DNA of 64,000 bases from Cercis canadensis (GCA_003255065.1 QAOA01002045.1:1-64000), one strand, 5' to 3'. Positions 26,096-38,522 are shown, numbered from the stretch's first letter. Notes: generated by a model not told the origin, from the sequence alone. Numbers and translations are program-made.

Positions 26096-26600
26096 GTGGT
26101 ACCAAACAAGAGAGGCAAATGGTACCACATGGGGGACTATCATACTATCTAAAAGAATTATTTCTTTCTGGCTAATTGGAGCCAGCCTTCTGTAAGAAAG
26201 TGAAAGGAAGAAATGGACTTAAACTAAATAATTAAAATTTTTAATTTTATTTTTGTGAGGTCATTGGTTCTCTATTTAATTTCTTTAAGTTAGACAGCTC
26301 AAATAGTTCAAAGTTAAACTAAATTGAAATCAAAACTGGTGGAGGCATGAGTGGAGAAGACAGAGAGGTACTTCCTCTCGTTAATGAAATAATTATTCCA
26401 TACATTAGTTTTATGTACATTAATTTTTGGACACTTAAAAAAGTAAATCCCACATATATATTACACCTACAGTTCACATTTTTGTGTCTTGCGATGTGCA
26501 TACACTAGAAGTATCTAATAATTTTTGTTATATATTTTAACAAAATGATGATTATTTTTCTTCTTATGTAGAAACGGTGGTTTTGTATAAAATGTGAGAT
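26096..26600 (-). repeat. Dispersed repeat, copy B (inverse of 820-1315)
   Basis: Reverse-complement copy of 820-1315, with small indels. This copy is slightly longer in the middle. No coding capacity; the family is not recognised. Confidence 0.8.
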
Positions 26601-27299
26601 TGGAAGGGTAGATTGGGTTGTCTGTTAATTTTAGTGCCTTTGAATTCCAATTAGGCCTACACTATTGTTTTAATTGTTTGTGGATAGCATAGCCCATATA
26701 TAATGTCTAGAACTTTAGCCCATACACTATGTTAAAAATACAAGGCCACTGCATAAAATTATTTGCCCAAATGCATTTAGAACACCTAAATTATCATCAT
26801 CTGAACGTTCCATGAAGTAGTTGTATTGTAGGCAGTAATTGTGGACTCAATGATTCAAATTTTATGTGCATTAATGAAGATTCAATCAAAGATTTTTTTT
26901 TTTTTTAACTTTAACTACGAATTTAAATTTGATCATAAATTTTACAAACTTAAAAATAGTCTAAATGCCACTAAGCAACTCCGCGAACCTGAAACATCAC
27001 CAAGGTTGAAATACTAGTGTGCTTGTTAGAAACATAACCAATCACAAGCGAAATTATTCTCAGCCATTCTCTTTTTCTGACGAGAATTAATGCCAAGAAT
27101 TAGAATCTTGAACAAGTTTAATAATCCGTAAGAAAATGCATGGATGCAGTGTAGTTTGACAGATTTACAATAATTCTGTGCCATTGATGTACCCAAACAA
27201 CCTTAGCTGCAAGTTCTCATAAATGGGCAGTTGCATTCTACACGACAGCAGTTTCAAACTGTCTCTATGGTACGAAAGGATGATACTCGTCACGATTCA
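26601..27299. other. Intergenic sequence
   Basis: Mostly AT-rich and without a recognisable gene. Around 27190-27240 the minus strand reads a short open stretch (YENLQLRLFGYINGTELL) that may belong to the same decayed gene as 27300-27610. Confidence 0.35.
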
Positions 27300-27304
27300 T
27301 GCAC

Positions 27305-27610
27305 ATTAGGTGATGCCACCTTCAATTCCAGCTTGGTCAATTTGGCTTTTGCTTCCTTCATCTTTGTCTTGTGAGCATAATATAAGAGCCATTGCCCAGA
27401 ATAAAAAGGAGGACGTACTGGCATCAGCCTTGAATCAATTTAAGCCTTCGATGACCGTGTCAAGCAACACTTTCATTGTCTTTTCTGGGTAACGACGAAG
27501 CAGACAAGCACTAGCTCTGAGAATACAAGATAGGGAGGAATCACAAATGCAGACAATGGATGACAAAACACTGATGCGGCAACTACACGCGAAAGTCTTT
27601 TGGGCTTAAA
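27305..27610 (-). pseudogene. Decayed coding remnant, gene not identified
   Basis: One minus-strand frame reads through about 100 codons with only one internal stop (TGA near 27440). It contains protein-like blocks such as LRASACLLRRYPEKTMKVLL, DTVIEGLN and, after the stop, SFLFWAMALILCSQDKDEG. The composition (leucine-rich helices) suits an alpha-helical repeat protein of HEAT/ARM type, but I do not recognise the gene. The surrounding DNA shows no clear exon structure. Confidence 0.35.
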
Positions 27611-28155
27611 AAGTGAACAAAAACATAGACTCACTTAAACCTTGTGGAAATAGAAAGATTTGATTTTTTGATCGTTTAGTTAAAGTGGCTCAGATATCAT
27701 ATTAAAAATCAATTCAAATTAAAAGCTTAAATTAATAAATAAATGCCTATGAATAATTTTATATCTAACAGTTTTAACATTTGAGAACAAGTAATTATCT
27801 CATAGTCGTGAATCACGCATGGGAAACTCAAGTATGAAGGCTCTGTATGACAGATAGGGAGGCCTTCATAACTAGTGGGCTTTAGAAGAGCGATGTTGAA
27901 ATAGTAATAGAAAGAAAGCGCGGCGTTGATATCTAAGCCTGTCATTGCAAAGCCATTTCTAGGCCCAATAAGTCAGCTATTTTCAGAAAATAAATAAATA
28001 AATGACCATCCAGAAAAGAAAAGGAACCAAAAAAAAAAATTATAAATACCATTTCTGCAAAAAAGAAAAAGATATCTAGACAACAAAAACTAAAGTAGCT
28101 ATTCAAAGAAGGAATTTGGTCATTAAAATATACTAATATGCAATTGCAATTAGGA
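27611..28155. other. AT-rich intergenic sequence
   Basis: No gene or repeat recognised. Confidence 0.35.
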
Positions 28156-28457
28156 ATTGCTATGCTACCATTTCCCTAAAGCAGAAGGTATTGTTACTCT
28201 TCAAAAAAAAATATTATTTAGAAATTAGAAACTCTTGTAAAAATAAAGTGATTTCATGGGCCATAAAGAAAATTTAGCTTTTATTTTATGCTATTTTTGT
28301 TAGTGTTTAACTATTTTGACTTGTACTTTGTTACTTTTATTGACGAGAGCTTTAAAATGAGTTCAAAAACTAAGACTAACTCAGTTTAAAAAAAAAAAAA
28401 ATTTTAAGGAAGTAGTAGCACTACCTCCTACTTCAAAGGAGTGGTAGCATAACAATT
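28156..28457. mobile_element. Small MITE with terminal inverted repeats
   Basis: The left end aattgctatgctaccattt and the right end ggtagcataacaatt are reverse complements over about 20 bp with few mismatches; the roughly 260 bp between them is AT-rich and non-coding. The terminal motif GCTATGCTACCA also forms the end of the MITE at 63312-63757, so the two probably share a transposase source. Confidence 0.65.
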
Positions 28458-29051
28458 TTTTTACATATTAATTCTTTTTTAGTTATTTGAAGACTATATA
28501 GCATAAATAAATTATCCCATATTATATCCCATTCCAAGCATACTTCCTAATAAAATTTGTATCTCACACCATACTCCTAATGAAATGCATACAGCCTTAG
28601 TTACCAATAAAAATAAAATTACATACTTTTCTACACGTTAATTACTAACAATTCTTTTTAATGTTTAGCTAGTTGAATTCGTATATTACTCAACAATAGA
28701 GGATGTTAAATGCTGAATCCATCAAAAGTAAGATTGTAGTGTGTATCTTACTAGATCCAATCTCATAATGATAATCAGAGAAAACATGCTTAGTAATAAA
28801 GGGCAAAAAAAAATAGAATGAAAACTAGGCATGAGAATAATTGTGAGATTTGATTTCGTCATCATGGTGATACGGCTGATTTTTTAATCACTCGTGCCTC
28901 ATTTTATTGTGGTTAATTAGTTTACTCACGCTATGTTCTCTCTCTCTCTCTCTCTATCCTATGCAAAGTTATATATTCCACATACAAATAGTAAGCCAAA
29001 CAAACATAAAATTGTAAGAAAAGGTAGGAAATCTAAGGCCAAGTCTCAAGT
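28458..29051. other. Upstream region of the small HMA-like gene
   Basis: AT-rich. It contains a CT microsatellite (about 28940-28957) and a TATA-like ttatatat at about 28969, roughly 80 bp before the ATG of the next gene. No other feature seen. Confidence 0.4.
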
Positions 29052-31279
29052 ATGGGATGCATAAGCTCTCGTGAATGTGGATGCAGCAAAATTCCTGACC
29101 CTTCATTTGATGAACTAAAAAATCAGGTTTGTTATTTTGCTGAGGATATGGCATACAGCTTCTCTATTTGTTTCATGTGAAAATGGAGCCTCTTTCGTTA
29201 AGAGTATAATAATTGTTCATACTTAATTCCTCTTTAAGAATAAGCTAAAACAAAAAGGGTTTGAAATGATATAGATGGCTTCTCTTTTTTCACGTGAAAT
29301 GATACTGATGGTTTTAACTGCTGTTACTTCTAATATGCTGGCTACCATCAACCTTTTATTTATATAAAAAAAATATCTAACAAGTGACATTTGCACAAGT
29401 TAATTTTGAAACTTATTCTAAAAAAATAAAATAAAAAGTCTCTAGTTAGTACTACCTCAAAAAATCTGAAAATCTCATCCACAAGTAAAATAGATAAAAA
29501 TTAAATTAAAATCGACAAAACTTCCATAAGTATAATTTATTTTATATATACCTTTATTTTCTATATAGTTTTTCATATGAATTTTTTTTCTCCTTACACC
29601 CTAATTTGTTTGTTGCAGGAGATCTATCTGGAATTAGGTTTCGCTGACGAAATTGACAAGGGAAGAATAGTTGAGGTCCAGGAGTTCCTGAAGAAAATGA
29701 AAGGTATATATGCTTGTTTCAATCTTTCTTCTTTCAGGTAATATTCAACAATCACATGATAGAAATGTGGGGAGGTAGCAATACCACCCTCCAAAACTCT
29801 CATTCTAGACTAAAGTAACCCATATTTTTAGACTCATTGAAAAGTTCTTGTGAATTATAGTGACTTAGCATGAGTGAAAAGTTGAAGTGGCATATTTTCC
29901 ATACTTTTGTTTTTGTTTTCCATATTTTCTTTTGCCATTATCATAAGTAGCATAAATTGGACCATAAATAAAATATATAAAAAAAATTAAAATGGAATAT
30001 GACTTTTTCAATATAGCCCAATTTATACTCCTTAGTCATTGTTTAATTGTTTGGCTCATGCTGCGCCATTCTGGTTTATGGGAGCTTCGCCATAAAACAA
30101 AAAATAAGGGTTATCCTATCTAAAATAGGATATTTAAGAGGGTAATAGGATAACAATTCTCATGTTGTAAAACAAATTATTTGAATAAAATGATCTATAA
30201 GGAACAAACGTTAATTAAGCAGAGAATATAGGTAATTAAAAAAAAAAAAGGATTTTAGGAAGACAATAACAAAAGAATTTTTTTAAAAAAATGCAGAAGG
30301 ATATTTTTAGCAAAAATCAAAGAAAAAGAAGTGTTTTTAATATGCTGCAGATTAATTTTCCTAGATCCGAATTGCAAAAACTATTTGTTATCATGTGAAA
30401 TATAATTTAAACCTAAGTTTTCAGTCCCATGAAGAAGTTGCAAATATGTTGCTCTAACCAATTTTTTCTTTTCAAACATCGTAGGGGAACTGGAAATTTC
30501 TCAAATCCATGCCAATGCCCAGAATTTAAGCTTGAAGGGCAAGTTTGACCCAGTGGACCTAGTTGACGCCATTCATTCAAAATTACAAATACAGATGACA
30601 ATTGAAAGGTTGGACAGGCCAGAGCTAGCTTCGGCTGGGAGCAAGACTGGTGAGTAGCCATGGGAAGAAAAGGGCAAAGGTGTTCAAGTTGAGAAATAAC
30701 ATTGAAATAAAATGCATTGCAATTCATGCCCAGTGAATATGATTTTAATGATCATTTATCTTTTCTTTGTTTTTTTCCTTTTTTTTGGTGTCTAGATAGA
30801 TAGAGCTAATTTTTTAGCACAAAAAAAATATAAAAGAATAATTCAAAATAATATTTTCGACTTGCGCATGACAAGAAAAATAAAAGAGATTGATCTTGTT
30901 ATTCAATCTAGTATGTACCATTACTTCTATGGATTTTTTGTTTTTTGGTTAAGACTTGTATCCACTGGATTAGTCATATAATCACTTTATTGTGTTAAAA
31001 AGCATAAAGAAAATTAATAACACCTTAACTAAGCGATTAATACAAATAATATTTCACCTCTTACATTTTATATTTTTGAGATGCCCTTACGTACTTATTG
31101 TGTTAGTTATTATTATGCATAAATCTGTAAATACTGCAGACCCAAAAGTTTTCGATAATGAGGGCAATATGTATGCAATCAATATATTTAAAGTGTTAAA
31201 CTATTTCGCATTGGGTGAGACGGGGAAATTTGAGTGGTATGAAAAAATTAAGTGTAACAAAACTCAAATTATGCAATAA
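29052..31279 (+). CDS. Small spliced gene: HMA-like protein without CxxC
   Basis: Proposed exons 29052-29126, 29619-29703, 30485-30649 and 31140-31279, all with GT-AG borders. Phases join without a stop and give 154 residues. If the last donor (CTG/GTGAGT) is not used, exon 3 ends at a stop at 30657 and the product is 110 residues. An in-frame TAA lies 18 nt before the ATG. The protein starts MGCISSRECGCSKIPD, a possible N-myristoylation (Gly2) and palmitoylation site. Residues about 26-95 have the spacing of a heavy-metal-associated fold: strand (EIYLELGF), helix (GRIVEVQEFLKKMKG), strand, strand (LSLKGKFDP), helix (VDLVDAIHSKL), strand (QIQMTIERL). The metal-binding CxxC loop is replaced by ADEID. 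The C-terminal 47 residues are unfamiliar. The function is unknown; a protein-binding, non-metal HMA domain is an inference. Confidence 0.6.
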
Positions 31280-32487
31280 GGGACTTATGAAAAAATTCGG
31301 TGAGCTTTGTAGTTTTGTGAGTACCATTTCTCTATTGAAACCCATAATTATGCAATTAAAGAACATATAAAAAAAAATGCAATCAAGGGAAACATTTTTT
31401 TTTTTTGAAAGTTTATCAATTTTAGATGACAATGAATGATTTATAATCAAAGCATGTCTCCTCCACTTCAATTATAATAAAAGCATCATTTGTTGCAATT
31501 TTTGTTAAATATAAAACTACTATGGGCCTCACCTAATAACTTAAACTTTTGAGTTGAATTGGTTTTAGATATAATATTTGAGCTTTTTTAAACAAGCAAT
31601 GAAGAAATCAAATTGATAAAGTGGGTCTGTGATTTATCTACACTTTAAGTCCAAAGAGCTTTCGCGTGCGAATGTGAGCTAGATATAAAACTATTCCTAA
31701 GCTTTTACTTAATAGCTTAAATTTTTGGGTTGAATTGGTTCTTGACAGTTTTTGAGTATACTAAGATGGAGGCAGATAGCTCTACTTCTAACAGAGTACC
31801 TTGCATTCTACTCCCAACATAAATGTAGATATGAATTTTTTTTCCTATAAAAATTGATTGAACCTATGAAAAGTCATAATATTTTAGAGAAATGACGGTT
31901 GTATACCTAGATGTGAAGGTGTAGAGAATTTAAAGTTGGTAGATAAATGTTTAATTTGGGTCCTAAGATGTTGGTTTGCTGACGAAACATAACTCAATAT
32001 TTTAACATGTCGTTGGTTTAGAACATTGTCCTAAAAAGGGGTTGGGTATGGGCTGAACCTGTAAAGCATTTCGAATCAAGTTGATATATGGGAGAGTAGT
32101 GAGTAGTGACCACATAATAATGAATTATGTACTTCATGTTTAGTGGACAGGGGACACAAAGATAGAACCCAAGTATACATCCACTCGTTGTGGAAAACTG
32201 GGTCTAACAGGCTACCTATGATGGTCCAAGAGAGGAACCAAGCACATGGACTCTGGTCTCCACTACAGAATTAGTAGGTCAATTATGTAACTCCCACTTT
32301 GGATAAAGCAAGGTCACACTATGCCCACCTAGAATTGTTCTTAAATCAACAGAAATTGAAAAGAAAAATGATTGAATTGGATAGCTTAGGGCAAATATCT
32401 ACTGAGAATAAATTATTAATCATTTATTGATTTGAATTTTATAATTATCAATTAAATTGAAAAATGATTAATGATTTTCTCCTGTTA
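31280..32487. other. Intergenic sequence
   Basis: No gene seen. Two diverged copies of a roughly 60-bp block occur at about 31520-31580 and 31695-31755 (taa-agcttaaa-tttt-gttgaattggtt), an old direct duplication. Confidence 0.4.
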
Positions 32488-33589
32488 AATGTGTTAGCCC
32501 CACAAGTCTCTAGTCTTGTTGTGATGATAACAAAATATCTTGTTACTACTAACCTGTGTTATTTTCTCTAAGCTTTAATTTAGAACAAGTTTGAATAGAA
32601 GCCTTAAAGAAATAGTTCTTAAAAACTAGTTTTTGCCAATTTGAACTAGTTTGTCTGGATAATGAGATTTCATAATTTTGTTGATATGGACAAGCTTGTT
32701 GAAGACTCTAGTTGAATTTAGTCTTCTCTAGGAATTTGTGTTAGTTGAGATTAAATATTTCCTTATTGAAGTGACTGATGTAAAGTACTTCTTTCAAGGA
32801 AAACTTTACACATTTTCTCTTACACAAAGTAAGACTTTCTCTTACAAAAGAACAAAAGTATATTTTGCATGATGGACATTGTGTCAGCTAGTAGGTGACT
32901 TCTCCTTAGCCTTTCTCATAGTCCTTCATGTGCACAAGAAAGGAAAAATAACAAGGGAACTTCCAAGGCTTCGAGATGCATGAAGAAAAGTGAGAAGAAA
33001 ATATTTTAGAGAGAGAAGGAAGTCATTCTTAAGAGTTCTACTCTTCTTCTTCCTCTTGGTTATCTCTTCATGCAACAAGAACTTCATTGTATCATTTCTA
33101 CTATGTAAAAGAGTTTTTTCTTTGGAGCTGAACTAAAACACTTAGGTTTTGTATTTGGATTTCTATGGGAGAAATCTATGAGAGTAATCTTTAGTGAGTT
33201 AGAGAGTGTGAGTTCATGGTTAACTTGAAAAACAAAAACCATGGTTGAGAAGCTTGGAAAAATAAACTTGAAGAATAGTCGAACCTCAGATATGGGAGAA
33301 GTGGATGTAGGCATTTTTAAGCTGAACCACTATAAAGACTCTTGTAGATATTCTCTGTCTTTATCTTTCATTGTTTGGATTATTTTCTACTCTGTTCTTA
33401 ATGATTGATTAAGTTTTCTTTTTGTATTCAAATCTAGTATGTGTCAAAGAACTAGTTCGTAGACTTCAAGAACTAGTTCTTAAACAAATCGGTTATTTGA
33501 ATTTATCTATATTAGAACTGTTTTTGCAATTAATTCTAACAATTCCTATTCACCCCCGTCTAGGAATAGATCTTGTAACCTTCAAAATG
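32488..33589 (+). mobile_element. Solo LTR of the SIRE family with target duplication
   Basis: The LTR occupies 32493-33584 (1092 bp), from tgttagccccacaagtct to ccttca, with TG/CA ends, and is flanked by aaatg at 32488-32492 and 33585-33589. It aligns with the 3' LTR at 10698-13061 over its length but lacks that LTR's 1.26-kb nested insertion. A single LTR with intact target duplications is the product of recombination between the two LTRs of a former full element. Confidence 0.9.
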
Positions 33590-34134
33590 TTATTCCTAAA
33601 TTATCTTGTTCGATCGGTCATTTTTTCAAATTAAAATTCGCATAAACTCTAACACCATCTGAAATAGATAATGCTATACGTACAACCATAAATACTTAAA
33701 ACTTGTAAAACTCTACGAGTAGTTGTATCTTAATTTGTACACCAAAAAAAAAAAGTTGTATCTTAATTCAAGTGGTATTGCAAAGTTTTTCCTTTTAAAT
33801 GCAAATGCAACCAAATTTACAATTGTGCAAGCAACTAGCATTAGTCTCTCTCCTCTCACCTAATAGGCTAAAGTCTACTTGAATATCCTGCGAAATGGAG
33901 CAATTTCAATTGAATTCTAAAACTGAAGATAATCTCAATTAAGCTTCCTATGTGTCAAATTCATTGATCAACCGTAGTTTAAAAATGAATTTCATTTTGT
34001 TCAATTTGACTTGTCAATATTTGACATTAAGGATTACGAATGTGTGAACATTCTAAACTGATATGTGCATTAGATTTTTATTCATGGACGGTTCGACGGG
34101 AGAAGCATATGAAAAGTCAATATCTGATTGAAAT
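33590..34134. other. AT-rich intergenic sequence
   Basis: No gene or repeat recognised. Confidence 0.4.
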
Positions 34135-35277
34135 AAATTTTAACCAGTTGAACACCTTCATGATCCTAGCATTAAAATTAACAATTTTTATGTAGTCTTT
34201 TTTTTTTTTTTTGTGAATTTTGATGCACATGGGAGTCAATTTTCTAAGCAATTATGTTTGATTGAACAATATAAAGTCTATTTTATTTTATTTTATTTTT
34301 TTAAAGATTTGATCTTGGTCTAAGAATCNTCTTGGTCTGAGAAAGTCTCCAACCGTAAAGGTTAAATACATGACTACTTGAGCTACTGCTTGAGTCTTGA
34401 ACAATTTATAGTTTCTTGATGATAAAATAGTAGAAAATTATGTCATTCCAAACATTATCATAAATTAAGAGAAACCACAACTTATATACATTTGTCTTTA
34501 TCTACCAAGACAAATTTCTCATCTAATCAATACTAAATTAAGCTCCAATAATTATTAATAGCTATAAATGACACCTAAAATTGCATTATTGGGATAATTT
34601 TCCTTGGAAAATTGAAATCAGAGCTAGTTAACCAAGGATCTATAGGTTGCACCAGGCTTCCATCCCTTTGGAATCACATTCTTTGCAACTAGGGTTTGTC
34701 CTGAATACCGAGAGGTCAGTTTTATAGAGATTGGAGCTTGTAGTTCTGAGCCTGCATCAAGCTTCCAAACTGCACCCCATGACTGTTGCATAGCACGCCA
34801 CCCTTGCCTCTCCTTTGAAGCCTCCATAAGCGAAACACCTGCTAGATCACCATCTCCCTCTTGATACAAAACCACCACAGCGATGAAGTTAGGGTTTGAG
34901 CCCGGATCAACACGAAATGTTACACTCTTTCCTGAGTAATAACATTGAACACTGGAAAAACACAGAAAATATATAATCATCATAAAAGAAAACGAGCGAG
35001 TACTAAAGTTTGTTATATTATCTCAGATTGTTGATAAAATAATAAGAAGGTTTGTTAATTATGTATACCGGGCATAGCCAATTTGCAGAACACCTGCAAC
35101 GCGAAGTTTATCTTCTTGACCCGTAATTGCCATGGCACCAAATGCAGTTCCACTTAGATCAAAATGTGCAGATCCGTAGGAAGTTGGACATCCGGGGCAA
35201 AAATCTGTTATTACCACCCTCACTGGTTTGCCGGAACATGATGGATGTTCTGTGCATTTTACCTATTGAAGTGACAA
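34135..35277. repeat. Segmental duplication, copy 1 (partner 39595-40701)
   Basis: A roughly 1.1-kb block, nearly the same as 39595-40701, in direct orientation 5.5 kb away. It spans the 3' flank and last two exons of a beta-expansin gene. The N at 34329 sits beside a short repeated phrase (tcttggtct) that the partner copy has only once, so a few bases here are probably an assembly artefact. Confidence 0.9.
34624..35262 (-). pseudogene. Beta-expansin 3' half, copy 1 (last two exons only)
   Basis: Exon 35069-35262 encodes the second half of the expansin GH45-like domain ([19 protein letters not shown], then [14 protein letters not shown] with the conserved HFD). Exon 34624-34951 encodes the C-terminal CBM63 domain (YSGKSV, MQQSWGAVWKLD, VIPKGWKPGATYRSLVN, stop). 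The intron is GT-AG and the phase is kept (CG/T, Arg). Beta-expansins loosen cell walls outside the cell. The normal upstream exons with the signal peptide and the GACGYG region are not found before 37000, so this copy is a fragment although what remains is open. It could still be transcribed from an unseen start, but a functional expansin is unlikely. Confidence 0.85.
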
Positions 35278-37085
35278 CTTTTCTTCATTAGAAAATTTTA
35301 GTACATATTCATGCAAAAGAGGACATGGAATGGGATCAAGCACCTGATTAAACTATGCACTAACGGCTAAATGCTTGAATAGAAAATAGAAAGAAGATAA
35401 AGCTATTCTCTGATCAATTGTCACATTAAGTTATTAGTTGGCCCACAATAAATAAATGTAATAAGAAAAGGTGGACAAAAGTTGCCATTGAATATATTCT
35501 TGAGTTATAAAGCATGTATGGATTTCACCCCAAAATGAGTTTCGCCCTTCAAAACTGCGTTTCACTTTTTTTTTGTTCAAAAAAAAAAAAATCATGTTTG
35601 GTAACCAAAACCAAAAGTAATTCTTCTCCTCTGGGTTTTGGCTCAAGCAAGTGAGAGTTGCTTTTGCCCAAATCCAATTCTGAACTTTCAGATGTTTAAG
35701 AGTGAAATTACTTGTTTATCATCACCTTTAGATGTTGTGCTTGGATTTTGGGGATATTTATAGTCTTTATGGTAATTTTACACACAATTTTTCTAACTTT
35801 TATTTTCATCTCTTTTATCTTTGTGTTGATTCACGGTGCATCAATCAATTCTATATGAGCTTTGCACTAAGCGCAAGAACAAAGATTATTTTTATTTAGA
35901 ACTCATGTTTTGGGAGACAATGTAACTCTACAACCTAGTTTTTGCAAGGATAACTTAGCAATTCCCTTTATTTATAACCAATGACTATCAATATCATCCT
36001 CCACAAATCTTTCTTACTAGCCAGTGGCTGTATCCACATGTTTACTAAGTAAAACAAACAACAGAGGCCATCCCATTTGACAATTATGCATGTAGAATGG
36101 ATACTATTTGTGACACTGAATAATTGGCCATTTAAATATATAACTAAATTAATGAGCATCAGCATAGTCGTGTTTGACAATATTAATAATTATATAAATA
36201 AAAGGCTAGTTAGCTGATAATGTGTTATTTATTAAGGTGTATGTAGAAGTTGCATATACAAAACAAGAAAATATAATACAAAAAAAATTAAAGAAAATTA
36301 ATGTACCTAAATAGAAAATTGAAACTAGAGAACAGGTAAAAAATAGAAAATTGAAAAAAGATCAAATAGGATATGAATAAAGTGATAAGAAATGTATTTT
36401 AAAGAAACCAATACACTTTCCCCCTTTCTTTCCTATTCTCTTGTAATATATCTTTGTATCCATTAAAGATCCCACGAATTCAGTCCTCCAAAAATAAAAA
36501 ATAAAAACCAAAAAGATCCCATGAATTCACCAAATTTGGCAGTGGGGTTTGCTTTTAGAACCAAATGATTCAGGAAGCCGAATTCCATAAATATAATACT
36601 AAAAAAAAGATAATTAAGCTAGCATGTCTTTAAATTTTACAAGCAATTTACACCTAATTTGGGGTGGAATTCCAATTAAAATAAAGAAAATGAACAAGAG
36701 AAGAAACTAGAACCCATTTCAAATTAACTCTTAATGACTCCGAGAGTTCCTATGTTTCTTTGGCATTGCTTATAGTTCTAAGCCACCAAATTTCAAAGAT
36801 AAAATAAATTATTCAATCTGGCTCTACATTTTTGTATCACTTAATATATCAACTTAAATAATAAAGATATACGAGTAAAACTGGAAACCCCCTCCAAAAT
36901 TTAAGAGAAAAAAAAAAAGAAAAATATATGCAATTAAGTTTTCTTGAACATGAAATTACCTAGGTAAAGCTAAAGTGCCAACATTTTACTCGTTCAAGTC
37001 ACCAGAATTACAAAAGTACTCATATAGGGAAATCTATGAAAGAAAAGCACTATATATATGTCACTGATTGCATTATCTAGAATTA
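35278..37085. other. Intergenic sequence between expansin fragment and RNase-like gene
   Basis: No exon of the missing expansin 5' half was found on the minus strand. AT-rich, with a poly-T/poly-A run near 35570-35592. A block at about 36515-36640 (catgaattc-ccaaa, then caaatgatt-aggaagcc-aat) resembles about 39275-39400. Confidence 0.45.
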
Positions 37086-38522
37086 ATGGCTAGCCTAAAG
37101 AATTTGTTATTGCTTGTTCTAATGGTGATGATACATAAGAAGAGGCCACCACACAAGACACACCCACCAACTCTACAACTGCCTCCACCTCCTCCTCCTG
37201 CTCCATCTGATCCTCTGCTACCTGGTTTTGATTATTTTAAGATGGTGTTTCAATGGTCAAATTCCTTTTGCATGACGTTAATGGAAAATCCTTGTAAACC
37301 ACCAGTGCCACTGCAAAATTTTACCATTCTTGGACTATGGCCAATGAAGAAAGGCAAGAAACAAATCCTAGAATATTGTCAAGCAAGGGAACAGCCAACT
37401 GATGCCACGGTAACTCTTTATTTTAAATATTTACTTAAGTTACACCTTTGATTCCTAAAATTTGCATTTATGTTTTTTTTTTTTTTTTTTTATTTTTTTT
37501 TTTTTTTNCATGATGAAATGCTGTATATTCTACCTTATCACTTTCAATCTTGTTTTTGATGATCTATCTAAAAGGAATCGAATTAAGAAATTATAATTTT
37601 ATAATTCAGGTGGATAGAAAAATCATACAGGGTCAACATAGAAAAAAAATGTAAACTTTAAAGACCAAAAGTATGATTAAATCTAATTATTTTCATGTAC
37701 GCATGTTAAGTCTATATATAGAATTTCCTTTTTTTTAATTTTGTTTTTTTTTTTTTTTTGTTTTTTGGTTGAGCCTAAATACTTAATAGTATGATTTTGC
37801 ATGTGGTACGCGTGGTAGTTCAATGCCCTAAGGGCAGATCTGCTAACACACTGGCCTACATTGATAAATGCAAATAATTGGGAGCAGAGCAAGAAATATT
37901 TGTTAAACCAATGGATAAAGTATGGTAATTGCTCTTCTAACAAATTCTTACCAGAAGAGTATTTCAAAATAGCAATTGGCCTTGCTAAACAATATCATCC
38001 ACTTCAAATGTTGCTTCAGAAAGGTACTCCTTTTGACCTCATAATTAATTTAAACTGTCTATTGTGTAGAAATTAATGTCACCTCTTAGGCAATAATGTA
38101 TGCAATTTAAGCTGGGGATGACTTGGATTCCTTGTATCTGATCACTTTAATTTGTTTATTAACTATTATTCCTTTCGTTTTTAGATATGAAACCAAATGG
38201 AACATTCTATTGCTCCAGAGATATAATGAAGGCAATTAGGGCAAGCACAAAATATATACCAGACATATCTTGTAGGCTTGATCTACGGTGGCAGAGAAAT
38301 CTTTATGGGGTTCAACTATGTGTTGATGTTGATGGAAAAACACTTAGGTATTGTAACTATGGAAGGTTTTACTGCAAAGGCAAAGATCCTATTTTTCTTG
38401 ATGCTCCATCTCAGTGTAAGTATAATTTCTTACCGAATTCCTTTTTCTTTTCCTCTTCTTATTTAATAGTTTTCTTTTTATTTCTTATTGATCTTTGTCT
38501 CTTGGTTTTGAGTATTCCAGAA
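37086..38522 (+). CDS. RNase T2-family protein with replaced catalytic residues
   Basis: Exons 37086-37409, 37819-38023, 38185-38415 and a terminal piece from 38521, all GT-AG and phase-compatible. Spliced, the stop falls at the last junction (about 253 residues). If the last intron is retained, the frame continues to 38564 with a hydrophobic tail. The N-terminus is a short hydrophobic segment (NLLLLVLMVMI) plus a proline-rich stretch. Family landmarks follow: FDYFKMVFQWSNSFC, then FTILGLWP where active enzymes have FTIHGLWP, the WP of THWPTL, then NQWIKYGNC where active enzymes have HEW-KHGTC, and the C-terminal cysteines. The CAS I His and the CAS II Glu and His are therefore replaced by Leu, Gln and Tyr, and the CAS II leading His by Asn. 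The structural cysteines are kept. RNase activity is not expected; a binding or regulatory role is an inference. Confidence 0.82.
37471..37508. repeat. Poly-T run with N inside intron 1 of the RNase-like gene
   Basis: Almost pure T for about 37 bases, ending in an N at 37508. The intron length here is unreliable. Confidence 0.9.
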
